Positions 56,887-64,000 of a stretch of 64,000 nt of DNA are shown one piece after another. The position numbers were made by a program, and so were the translations under genes. The notes under the pieces are model-generated. The model searched no databases, had not been told where the DNA came from, and saw only the letters and a program-made list of their open reading frames with translations. The first letter of the stretch is position 1. The number at the start of each line of letters is the position of its first letter. Origin of the DNA: a beta proteobacterium AAP99 (GTDB lineage Bacteria > Pseudomonadota > Gammaproteobacteria > Burkholderiales > Burkholderiaceae_C); contig LJIA01000008.1 in NCBI GenBank assembly GCA_001295775.1, positions 1-64,000 on the forward strand, written 5' to 3'.

Positions 56887-57886
56887 GCGCGCAGCCGCGG
56901 ACTTGAACGCGGTGGCTACGCAGGGCGATGCCGTCGAGCGCATCGCCGCTGCGCTGGAGCGCATCGCCGATGCCCTCGCACCGCGCGCCAAGGCACCGGA
57001 CTGGAGCGCGTCGATCGCGTTTCGCTGGCGCGTGCGCGGCGGGGTCGGGCAACTCGAGCCGGTGCAGCATCTGGCGAAGATTGATCTCGCCGATCTGCTC
57101 AACATCGATCAGGCGCGCGATCTGGTCGTCGCCAACACGCGCCAATTCGTGGCTGGCCGCCCCGCCAACAACGTGTTGCTCACCGGCGCACGCGGCACGG
57201 GCAAGAGCTCGCTGGTGCGCGCCTGCCTGCATGCGTTCGCGCGCCAGGGCCTGCGCCTGATCGAGGTCGACAAGAGCGACCTGCACAACCTGGGCGACAT
57301 CATCGAGCTGGTGCAGGGTCGTCCTGAGCGCTTCATCATCTTCAGCGACGACCTGAGCTTTGAGGAAGGCGAGAGCAGCTACAAAGCGCTCAAGAGCGCC
57401 CTCGATGGCTCGATCGCCGCGGCCAGCGACAACGTGCTGATCTATGCCACCAGCAACCGCCGCCACCTCATGCCCGAGCACATGCGCGAGAACCTCGCTG
57501 CCACGCATGATGAAGACGGCGAGCTGCATCCAGCCGAGACCACCGAGGAGAAGATCTCGCTCTCCGAGCGCTTCGGCCTGTGGGTGAACTTCTACGGCTT
57601 CGCGCAGGACGAGTACCTCGCCATCTGCGCACGCTGGGTCGAGCAGCTAGGCCACGGTTTTGATGAGGCCGCGCAGACGGCCGCGCTGCAGTGGGCGCGC
57701 GAGCGAGGCGCGCGCTCCGGCCGCGTGGCGCTGCAGTTCGCGCGTGATTGGGCCGGCCGCCAGGCAGTACGCCAGGGCGTCAAAAGCAAGAATGGCTCTG
57801 GGTGCGGTTCTTCAGGTCAAAATGGCTCGAAAGCCTTGCCAGACAAGCGGAACGCACATTCAAACTCCAGCAAGCCGACACGATGA
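56867..57886 (+). CDS. DUF815-family AAA-type ATPase with an extra C-terminal tail
   Basis: 339 aa. A Walker A GARGTGKSS (about residue 107), Walker B-like FIIFSDDLSF and sensor ATSNRRHLMPEHM identify the DUF815 group of P-loop ATPases, whose cellular job is unknown. From memory the family ends near ARDWAGRQA; here about 40 extra low-complexity residues follow (SKNGSGCGSSGQNGSKAL). They are encoded by sequence resembling the intergenic repeats elsewhere in the window. The stop still overlaps the next start (ATGA). The first ATG lies inside argJ. Confidence 0.85.
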   Translation: MRNTAPKRAAADLNAVATQGDAVERIAAALERIADALAPRAKAPDWSASIAFRWRVRGGVGQLEPVQHLAKIDLADLLNIDQARDLVVANTRQFVAGRPANNVLLTGARGTGKSSLVRACLHAFARQGLRLIEVDKSDLHNLGDIIELVQGRPERFIIFSDDLSFEEGESSYKALKSALDGSIAAASDNVLIYATSNRRHLMPEHMRENLAATHDEDGELHPAETTEEKISLSERFGLWVNFYGFAQDEYLAICARWVEQLGHGFDEAAQTAALQWARERGARSGRVALQFARDWAGRQAVRQGVKSKNGSGCGSSGQNGSKALPDKRNAHSNSSKPTR

Positions 57887-58821
57887 ATGCGCCGGTGAAG
57901 CTCACCGAGGTCGCCGTCGGTGTGATCCTCGATGACCGCGGGCAGGTGCTGTTCGCGCAGCGCCCTGCCGGCAAGCCCTACGCGGGCTGGTGGGAGTTTC
58001 CGGGCGGCAAGATCGAAGCCGGCGAGACCGTGCAGCAGGCGCTGTTCCGCGAGCTGGAAGAAGAACTGGGCATTCGCATCCGCGACTGCCAGCCTTGGAT
58101 CACCTTGCAGCACGTCTACCCGCACGCCACCGTGCGCCTGCAGTTCTGCAAGGTGCGAGGCTTTGATGGCACACCACACGGCCGCGAGGGTCAGGCCTAT
58201 CTCTGGGCCGACCCGCAGCGCCCGGTGGTCGACCCCATCCTTCCGGCGGCGATCCGCATGCTGCCTTGGCTGTCTCTGCCAGAGGTTCTGCGCCTGTCTG
58301 CAGCAGCCGTGCTCGGTGTGGATGAGTGGCTGGCGCGTCTGGCGGCCACGCCGCGCGCCATGCTGGTGCTGCGCGAGCCCGACCTGAGCGAGACCGAGTT
58401 GAACCGCGTGGCTGCGGCCGCCAGTGCCTGGCGGCGTGCAACAGGCAGCACGGTGCTGGTCTCCAGCCGGCATCTGCATGCCGATTGGGTTGGCGAGTTT
58501 GACGGCATGCAGCTGACTGAGCGCGATCTGCTTGGGGCGTCAGTCCGGCCCGCGCCGCATCAGTGGGTCGGCGCCAGTGTGCACAGCTGCGCCGGCATCG
58601 AGCATGCGGCCCAGCTCGGCTTGGACTTCGCTGTGCTGGGCGCGGTAAATGCGACCGCGTCGCACCCGGGCGGGGCCGGTATGGGCTGGACGCTGTTCTC
58701 GCAGCTCGCGGCGCACGCGCCGCTGCCCGTCTATGCGCTGGGTGGCCTTGCGTTTGCGGATCTGGATCGCGCCCGTGCAGCGGGCGGGCAGGGCGTGGCG
58801 CTCTTGCGCGGGGCTTGGTAG
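57883..58821 (+). CDS. mutT: MutT-type Nudix hydrolase fused to a ThiE-like domain
   Basis: 312 aa. Residues 1-130 are a MutT domain with the Nudix box at 41-63 (GGKIEAGETV ... RELEEELG), which hydrolyses 8-oxo-dGTP. Residues about 150-312 form a ThiE/TenI-like TIM barrel (VGASVHSCAGIEHA, VLGAVNATASHPG, ALGGLAFADLDRARAAGGQG). This fusion is known in proteobacteria; the second domain's function is unclear. ATG 57883 overlaps the DUF815 stop by ATGA. Confidence 0.9.
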   Translation: MNAPVKLTEVAVGVILDDRGQVLFAQRPAGKPYAGWWEFPGGKIEAGETVQQALFRELEEELGIRIRDCQPWITLQHVYPHATVRLQFCKVRGFDGTPHGREGQAYLWADPQRPVVDPILPAAIRMLPWLSLPEVLRLSAAAVLGVDEWLARLAATPRAMLVLREPDLSETELNRVAAAASAWRRATGSTVLVSSRHLHADWVGEFDGMQLTERDLLGASVRPAPHQWVGASVHSCAGIEHAAQLGLDFAVLGAVNATASHPGGAGMGWTLFSQLAAHAPLPVYALGGLAFADLDRARAAGGQGVALLRGAW

Positions 58822-58872
58822 GGCACTGCGCACGCTCGCAGGCCCTGTGCCGTCAATGAGGTGGTCGCACAC

Positions 58873-59091
58873 TCAGTGCGGCTGGCTCCGCTTAGTGTCC
58901 TGGCCAACGGCATCAGGTTCGTCGAGATCCGTGCTGTCACGAGGTTCCGCGCCGGCAATGCGGTACTTGTCGCTCGCCCAGGCGCCGAGATCGACCAGCT
59001 TGCAGCGCTCGGAGCAGAAGGGGCGCCACTGCGCCGTCTCGTTCCACAGCACCTTGGTGCCGCAGCTGGGGCATTTGACTTGCGCGGGCAT
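58873..59091 (-). CDS. yacG: DNA gyrase inhibitor YacG (zinc protein)
   Basis: 72 aa. The zinc site is CPSCG...FCSERC, two CxxC/CxxxC pairs about 15 residues apart, followed by the typical [15 protein letters not shown]. YacG binds gyrase and inhibits its ATPase. ATG 59091 begins [11 protein letters not shown]. It lies 14 bp downstream of zapD and is convergent with mutT. Confidence 0.95.
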   Translation of the reverse strand: MPAQVKCPSCGTKVLWNETAQWRPFCSERCKLVDLGAWASDKYRIAGAEPRDSTDLDEPDAVGQDTKRSQPH

Positions 59092-59105
59092 GGCTTGCGA
59101 GCGGA

Positions 59106-59861
59106 CTAGAAGTTGCAGAGCGCGATGCGAAAGGGCACATCCGCATCGATCACACTCGGCCGCGCCACGATGCCCGCCTGCGTGAACCGGATGTGCAGCA
59201 CGTACTTGTTCGCGCTGATCTCCGGCACGGCATTGCGGGTCTCGTCGACCCAAAGGCGCAGCAGCTGCCAGGTCTTGCCCTTGGCATCCTGCTGATAGAC
59301 ACCCTGGGCCGCGACCATGTCCGCAGCACGCCCGCCTTCACGCAGCAGCTTGAGCACGAGGTGCAGGGCATCGGCCATGGGCTTGAGCGGTGTGAGCCAG
59401 CCGAGCAGATCGTTGCGACGCTGGGCCACCGGCCGGTTGAGCCAGGCGTGATAAGAGGGCAGATCGAACTCGCAGGTGCCACCCGGGATGATGGCGCGCG
59501 AACGGATGGCCGAGAGCCATTCGTTGTCGCGCAGATGCTGGCCGGTCTTGCCCGGCGAGTCCATCAGCGCCTGGAAGGCGCGCTCGACCTCGTGGATCAC
59601 TTCGTTGAGCACTTCAAGATTCACGCCGGGTACGTCGCGGTAGCCGGAGAGCACCTGTTTCTGGCGCTCCAGTTCCTGCAGGATGTCGGACTTGAGTTCG
59701 CCGCGGCTGCAGACTTCAAGCACTTCAAACAGTGCGAGCAGGGCAGCGTGGTGGTCGTGGCTCGTGTCTCGCTCCACGAAGAACCCCATGCGATCGAACA
59801 GGTCCTCGAGGCGCAGAAAGGCCCGAACGCGTTCGTTGAGAGGGTATTCGTAGAGGATCAA
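59106..59861 (-). CDS. zapD: Cell division protein ZapD
   Basis: 251 aa from TTG 59861. The conserved opening is [20 protein letters not shown]; here the first residue is encoded by TTG and no ATG is in place. Longer starts up to 59975 would overlap the promoter described separately and add unconserved sequence. ZapD cross-links FtsZ filaments at the Z ring. It sits between coaE and yacG in the classic coaE-zapD-yacG order. Confidence 0.93.
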   Translation of the reverse strand: MILYEYPLNERVRAFLRLEDLFDRMGFFVERDTSHDHHAALLALFEVLEVCSRGELKSDILQELERQKQVLSGYRDVPGVNLEVLNEVIHEVERAFQALMDSPGKTGQHLRDNEWLSAIRSRAIIPGGTCEFDLPSYHAWLNRPVAQRRNDLLGWLTPLKPMADALHLVLKLLREGGRAADMVAAQGVYQQDAKGKTWQLLRLWVDETRNAVPEISANKYVLHIRFTQAGIVARPSVIDADVPFRIALCNF

Positions 59862-59888
59862 GACGCCGGCCCGGAAAGTTCGAGCGGG

Positions 59889-59917
59889 ATTGTGCTCGGT
59901 TTCAGTGCAATTGACAA
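59889..59917 (-). promoter_or_regulatory. Probable sigma70 promoter of zapD-yacG
   Basis: On the minus strand TTGTCA (59917-59912), a 17-bp spacer and CACAAT (59894-59889) match 5/6 and 4/6 consensus bases. Transcription would begin about 20 bp before the TTG 59861 start codon, which supports that unusual start. Confidence 0.55.
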
Positions 59918-59934
59918 AAATGGCACGCCCACGT

Positions 59935-60540
59935 TCAACGCGCTGCGCCTGCGGCCATGCCGGCATAGCGCGCATGCAATGCGGAGGCGTGCGCCTTCAA
60001 CTGCTCCAGACTGCCGTCGTTCAGAATCAGATCGTCGGCCGCGGCACGTCGCTGGGCTCGCGTCGCCTGCTGCGCCATGATGGAGCGCACCATCTCTGCG
60101 CTGAAGCCGGAGCGGGCCTGGACCCGCGCGATCTGAGTCGCCTCGGGGCAGTCGATCACCAGCAGCCGATCCAGCGCCTTGAGCCAATGGCCGCTCTCCA
60201 CCATCAGCGGTACGACCAGTACGCGGTACAGGCCTTGCCCGGCCGCGATACGGGTCTCGCACTCTGCGCGGATCATCGGGTGCAGGATGGCGTTGAGCTG
60301 CTGCCGCGCGGCTTCGTCGGCAAACACACGCGTGCGAACCCAGCTGCGGTCTAGAGCGCCATCGCTGCCAATAGCTTGATCGCCGAGCGCATCGCGAATC
60401 GCCGGCAGGGCCTTGCCGTCTGCCGCCGTGAGGGAGTGGGAGATCGCGTCTGCGTCGATCAGGTCTGCGCCGAGTGCGCCCAGCACCTCGGCTGCGGCGG
60501 ACTTGCCACTGCCGATCCCGCCGGTCAGACCGATGAGCAT
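59935..60540 (-). CDS. coaE: Dephospho-CoA kinase
   Basis: 201 aa from ATG 60540: MLIGLTGGIGSGKS with the P-loop at residues 7-14. LIDADAISH and VVPLMVESGHW are substrate-side motifs. It phosphorylates dephospho-CoA, the last step of CoA synthesis. It lies 10 bp after pilD in the conserved pilB-pilC-pilD-coaE-zapD-yacG order. Confidence 0.97.
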   Translation of the reverse strand: MLIGLTGGIGSGKSAAAEVLGALGADLIDADAISHSLTAADGKALPAIRDALGDQAIGSDGALDRSWVRTRVFADEAARQQLNAILHPMIRAECETRIAAGQGLYRVLVVPLMVESGHWLKALDRLLVIDCPEATQIARVQARSGFSAEMVRSIMAQQATRAQRRAAADDLILNDGSLEQLKAHASALHARYAGMAAGAAR

Positions 60541-60550
60541 GGCATGGTGC

Positions 60551-61423
60551 TCAGCGAGTGAGCAGGCCGAGGTACCAGGCGTTGATGGCGGGTCCGCAGA
60601 ACAGCACCACCGCACCGGCGCCGGCCAGATACGGGCCGAAGGGGAACTGCTGGCCGCGCCCCAGACGCGCAAGGAGCATCATCAGCCCGCCGAGTACAGC
60701 GCCCACGACGGAGCTCGCCAGAATGACGGCCGGCAAGGCCTGCCAGCCGAACCAGGCGCCGAGCGCAGCGAGCAGCTTGAAGTCGCCATAGCCCATGCCT
60801 TCCTTGCCTGTGAGCAACTTGAACAGCCAGTAGACCGTCCACAGCACCATGTAACCGGCAATCGCGCCGATCACGGCATCCGACAGCGGCACGAACATGC
60901 CGCCGATGTTCACGATCAGCCCCAGCCAGAGCAGCGGCAGCGTCAGATCATCCGGCAGCAACTGCGTGTCGGCGTCAATAAAGGCAAGCGTGATCAATAT
61001 CAGCAGGAATGCGAATGCGGCCAATGCCTTGGCCGTCGGACCGAACGCCAGTACGGCAAACACACCCGATAGCCCGCCCAGGACTTCCACCAGCGGGTAG
61101 CGCAGAGCGATCGGCGTCTTGCAGTTGCTGCACCGCGCCTTGAGGAACACCCAGCTCACGACCGGGATGTTCTCGTACCAGCGCAGGACATGCCCGCACT
61201 TCGGGCATGCGGAACCCGGCGTAACCAGATAGCGCCAGGTGCGCTGCGGCACAACCCATTCGTCTGCTGTGGACGCGCAGTCCGCCACATGCATCGCTTC
61301 CATGATCTTGGGCATCCGGTGGATGACGACGTTCAGGAAGCTGCCGATGAGCAAACCGAACACCCCGAGGCTGACTGCCGCCAGCCCGGGTTCATGCGTT
61401 AGGAGATCGAGGAGTTCGCGCAT
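60551..61423 (-). CDS. pilD: Type IV prepilin peptidase PilD
   Basis: 290 aa. N-terminal FGLLIGSFLNVVIHRMP, two CxxC pairs (CPKCGHVLRWYENIPVVSW and CSNC) that bind zinc, and eight or so membrane helices. The catalytic aspartates are in FIDADTQLLPDDLTLP and GYGDFKLLAALGAWFG (GxGD). It cleaves and N-methylates type IV prepilins. Downstream of pilC by 12 bp. Confidence 0.97.
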   Translation of the reverse strand: MRELLDLLTHEPGLAAVSLGVFGLLIGSFLNVVIHRMPKIMEAMHVADCASTADEWVVPQRTWRYLVTPGSACPKCGHVLRWYENIPVVSWVFLKARCSNCKTPIALRYPLVEVLGGLSGVFAVLAFGPTAKALAAFAFLLILITLAFIDADTQLLPDDLTLPLLWLGLIVNIGGMFVPLSDAVIGAIAGYMVLWTVYWLFKLLTGKEGMGYGDFKLLAALGAWFGWQALPAVILASSVVGAVLGGLMMLLARLGRGQQFPFGPYLAGAGAVVLFCGPAINAWYLGLLTR

Positions 61424-61435
61424 CCGGCCCGGCGA

Positions 61436-62656
61436 TCAGACCACCGAACCGAGCTTGAAGATCGGGAGGTACATGGCGATGACGATGCCACCGATCAGCA
61501 CGCCAAGCACCACCATGATCAAGGGCTCCATGAGCGAGGACAGTGCATCAACTGCTTCGTCGACTTCACGTTCATAGAAATCCGCCACCTTGGACAGCAT
61601 GTCGTCCAATGCGCCGGACTCCTCGCCGATGGAGGTCATCTGAATGGCCATGTTCGGAAAGACGTTCGAGTTCTGCATGGCGACGGCCAGCGCGGTTCCG
61701 ATGCTCACTTCGTTCTGGATGCCGCGCGTCGCCTGGGTATAGACCGCATTGCCGGCGGCGCCACCGACGGAGTCCAAGGCTTCGACCAAGGGCACACCGG
61801 CAGCGAACATCGTGGACAAGGTTCGTGTCCATCGGGCAACCGCAGCCTTCATCAGCAGGTCACCGAAGACGGGTGCCTTGAGCATCATGCGATCCATGAA
61901 CATCTGGACCTTTGGCGAGCGCTTCCAAGCCTGGAAGAAGAAGTAGAGAGCACCAAAGGTGACGCCGAAGACCAGGTACCAGTACTTCACGAAGAAGTCA
62001 GACATTGCGATCACGATCAGCGTCGGCCCCGGCAGCTCTGCACCAAAGCTCGTGAAGATGTCTTTGAACGAGGGGATCACAAAGATCATGATGACCGCAG
62101 TCACCACGAATGCGACGACGATCACCGATACCGGATAGAACAACGCCGACTTGATCTTGCCCTTAAGCGCAAGCGTCTTTTCCTTATAGACGGCCAAGCG
62201 CTCAAGAAGCGTGTCCAAAATGCCTGCCTGCTCGCCCGCGCTAATCAGGTTGCAGAACAGCGCATCAAAGTACTGAGGAAACTTCCGGAATGCGGTAGCC
62301 AAGCTTGAGCCCGTTTCCACGTCCGCGCGAATGTCGTTCATCATCCGGGCAAACGCCGGGTTGGTCGACCCCCGGCTGACAATGTCGAAGCACTGAAGCA
62401 TCGGCACACCGGCCTTGAGCATCGTCGCCAACTGGCGCGTGAAGATGGAAATTTCCTTGTCGGTGACCTTGCGGCCGCCCGAGACGCGCTGCTTCTTGAC
62501 CTTGGTCGGGAGAATTCCCTTCCGGCGCAGCGCGGATTGGACGACGGCTTCGCCGCCAGCGCGCATCTCGCCCTTGAGAATGCGACCGACCTTGTCCTTG
62601 CCCTCCCAGAGATAGAGCGCGTCCGGAGTGCCTGCCTTGCGGGTTGCTGTGGCCAT
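61436..62656 (-). CDS. pilC: Type IV pilus inner-membrane platform protein PilC
   Basis: 406 aa. The N-terminal GspF-like domain (FTRQLATMLKAGVPMLQCFDIV) is repeated in the second half (WTRTLSTMFAAGVPLVEALDSV), with three membrane segments (about 170-195, 220-245 and 375-400). PilC is the platform that couples PilB and PilT to pilus assembly. It begins 43 bp after pilB. Confidence 0.97.
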   Translation of the reverse strand: MATATRKAGTPDALYLWEGKDKVGRILKGEMRAGGEAVVQSALRRKGILPTKVKKQRVSGGRKVTDKEISIFTRQLATMLKAGVPMLQCFDIVSRGSTNPAFARMMNDIRADVETGSSLATAFRKFPQYFDALFCNLISAGEQAGILDTLLERLAVYKEKTLALKGKIKSALFYPVSVIVVAFVVTAVIMIFVIPSFKDIFTSFGAELPGPTLIVIAMSDFFVKYWYLVFGVTFGALYFFFQAWKRSPKVQMFMDRMMLKAPVFGDLLMKAAVARWTRTLSTMFAAGVPLVEALDSVGGAAGNAVYTQATRGIQNEVSIGTALAVAMQNSNVFPNMAIQMTSIGEESGALDDMLSKVADFYEREVDEAVDALSSLMEPLIMVVLGVLIGGIVIAMYLPIFKLGSVV

Positions 62657-62699
62657 AATTCTGTCCGATTACCGTCGTTCTGGTGTCGCAGCGTCGCGT

Positions 62700-64000
62700 T
62701 CACTCGTTGGTGACTGCGAACACTTCCTCAAGTGATGTCACGCCTTGCCGGACCTTGGCCAGTCCGGATTCGCGCAGCGAACGCACGCCTTCGATCTTGG
62801 CCTGTTCCGCGATCTGCATGGCATTGCCGTTGGTCAGGATGATTCTCTGAATCTCCTCCGAGATCGGCATCACCTGATAGATGCCGACCCGGCCCTTGTA
62901 GCCGGAGCCATTGCAGCGATCGCAGCCAACCGGCTTGTAGGGCTTCCAGCTCCCGTCAAGATCGTCGTCCGCGTATCCAGCTTCCACCAGTGCGTCGTAG
63001 GGCAGTTCATAGGGCTGCTTGCATTGTGCGCACAGGCGCCGAGCGAGGCGCTGGGCCGTGATGAGAATCACGGATGAGGCGATGTTGAACGGCGCGACAC
63101 CCATGTTCATCAGACGGGTCAGCGTCGTTGGCGCGTCGTTGGTATGCAGGGTAGAGAACACCATGTGGCCGGTCTGGGCGGCCTTGATGGCAATGTCGGC
63201 AGTCTCTAGGTCGCGGATTTCGCCGACCATGATGATGTCAGGATCCTGGCGCAGAAAGGACTTCAGGGCCGCGGCAAAAGTCAGACCGGCTTTTTCGTTC
63301 ACGTTGACCTGGTTGATCCCGGGCAGCGAAATTTCCGCCGGGTCTTCCGCGGTGGCGATATTCACACCGGGTTCATTGAGCAGATTCAGGCAGGTGTAGA
63401 GCGACACAGTCTTGCCTGAACCGGTCGGGCCCGTAACGAGCACCATTCCGTAGGGTCGCTTGATCGCCTCCATGAGGCGTTCCTTCTCGATCGGGTCGTA
63501 GCCAAGTGCATCAATCCCGAGTCGGGCCGACGACGGATCGAGAATACGCATCACGATCTTCTCGCCGTACATCGTCGGCAGCGTCGACACCCGCAGGTCG
63601 ATCACTTTGGTGGGGCTGACCGCAATCTTCACGCGTCCATCCTGCGGGACGCGTTTCTCGGAAATGTCGAGCTTGGAGATCACCTTCAGGCGGGCGGCGA
63701 TACGCTCGCGCAGTTGCAGCGGCGGTTGTGCCACCTCCTTGAGCATGCCGTCGACGCGGAAGCGGATCCGGTAGTACTTCTCGTAGGGCTCGAAGTGCAT
63801 GTCCGATGCGCCGGCATCGATGGCGTCAATCATGATCTTCTGCAGAAACTTGACGATGGGCGCTTCGTCAGCGTCAGCGCCGTCGTCCACCGATTGTGCG
63901 TCGGTGTCGACGACTTCAAGGTTGACGTCGGAGTCACCTGTTAGCTCGCTGATCGCCGTGGTCGCGGACTTCGCGTTGCGATCGACGATCTCGCGCAGCC
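62700..64000 (-). CDS. pilB: Type IV pilus assembly ATPase PilB (C-terminal part, cut by window edge)
   Basis: The frame enters from base 64000 and ends at 62700, so about 433 codons of the C-terminal part are visible. Motifs: [18 protein letters not shown] (Walker A), [17 protein letters not shown] (Asp box), [15 protein letters not shown] (Walker B), [14 protein letters not shown] (His box) and a zinc site of two CxxC pairs (LCAQCKQP and GCDRCNGSG). It powers pilus extension. The N-terminal domain lies outside the window. Confidence 0.96.
   Translation of the reverse strand, partial: LREIVDRNAKSATTAISELTGDSDVNLEVVDTDAQSVDDGADADEAPIVKFLQKIMIDAIDAGASDMHFEPYEKYYRIRFRVDGMLKEVAQPPLQLRERIAARLKVISKLDISEKRVPQDGRVKIAVSPTKVIDLRVSTLPTMYGEKIVMRILDPSSARLGIDALGYDPIEKERLMEAIKRPYGMVLVTGPTGSGKTVSLYTCLNLLNEPGVNIATAEDPAEISLPGINQVNVNEKAGLTFAAALKSFLRQDPDIIMVGEIRDLETADIAIKAAQTGHMVFSTLHTNDAPTTLTRLMNMGVAPFNIASSVILITAQRLARRLCAQCKQPYELPYDALVEAGYADDDLDGSWKPYKPVGCDRCNGSGYKGRVGIYQVMPISEEIQRIILTNGNAMQIAEQAKIEGVRSLRESGLAKVRQGVTSLEEVFAVTNE

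Noticed and set aside
57748-57882. N-terminal extension of mutT from 57748
   Set aside because: It overlaps the DUF815 gene in another frame; the MutT domain starts just after ATG 57883 and the ATGA overlap fits operon practice here.

Overview
The window is chromosomal DNA from a GC-rich Gram-negative bacterium, most likely a betaproteobacterium of the order Burkholderiales. The grounds are an uninterrupted mraZ-to-lpxC division and wall cluster, an lpxC / dciA / M23 peptidase / secA / argJ / DUF815 ATPase / mutT / yacG / zapD / coaE / pilD-pilC-pilB order, ZapD, a meso-DAP type MurE, LpxC and an OmpW-like porin. I cannot name the genus. I saw no insertion sequence, prophage, CRISPR array, rRNA or tRNA.

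Layout. 1-8.8 kb is housekeeping: a GNAT fragment, ychF, a membrane protein, an AsmA-like protein, a MOSC protein, ferredoxin, coaD, rsmD and ftsY. 9.1-17.6 kb holds an exported lipase-like lipoprotein, an OmpW-like porin, a SnoaL-like protein and a three-gene signalling operon (chemoreceptor, HTH-receiver regulator, large multi-PAS hybrid kinase). 18-19.5 kb is a radical SAM enzyme with a small unknown partner. 19.9-29.1 kb is a selenium island: SelD/SenC, SenB, SenA and EgtD make a complete set for selenoneine. Divergent from egtD runs an ABC transporter whose binding protein resembles the PhnD-like family annotated as putative selenate binders, followed by an ATP-grasp ligase of unknown role. 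29.2-31.8 kb holds an amino-acid permease and a methyltransferase with an export signal.

32.2-50.6 kb is the dcw cluster, a tightly overlapping operon from mraZ to ftsZ followed by lpxC. Four MraZ-type boxes at 10-bp spacing lie in front of it. 50.7-64 kb continues with DciA, a LytM-type peptidase, SecA, ArgJ, a DUF815 ATPase, a MutT/ThiE-like fusion, YacG, ZapD, CoaE and the type IV pilus genes pilD, pilC and pilB (pilB is cut by the window end).

Most unusual signals. (1) At two unrelated genes, murC and the ferredoxin gene, the first 9-15 codons occur twice. The copies are separated by 80-102 bp of hairpin-bearing sequence that encodes an Arg-rich tail and ends in a new Shine-Dalgarno just before the functional start; synonymous differences separate the copies. 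(2) The selenoneine genes sit beside a candidate selenium importer and an ATP-grasp ligase with no described place in the pathway. (3) A short motif, ATGCGGAAAGT or a close form, recurs in four AT-rich intergenic gaps.
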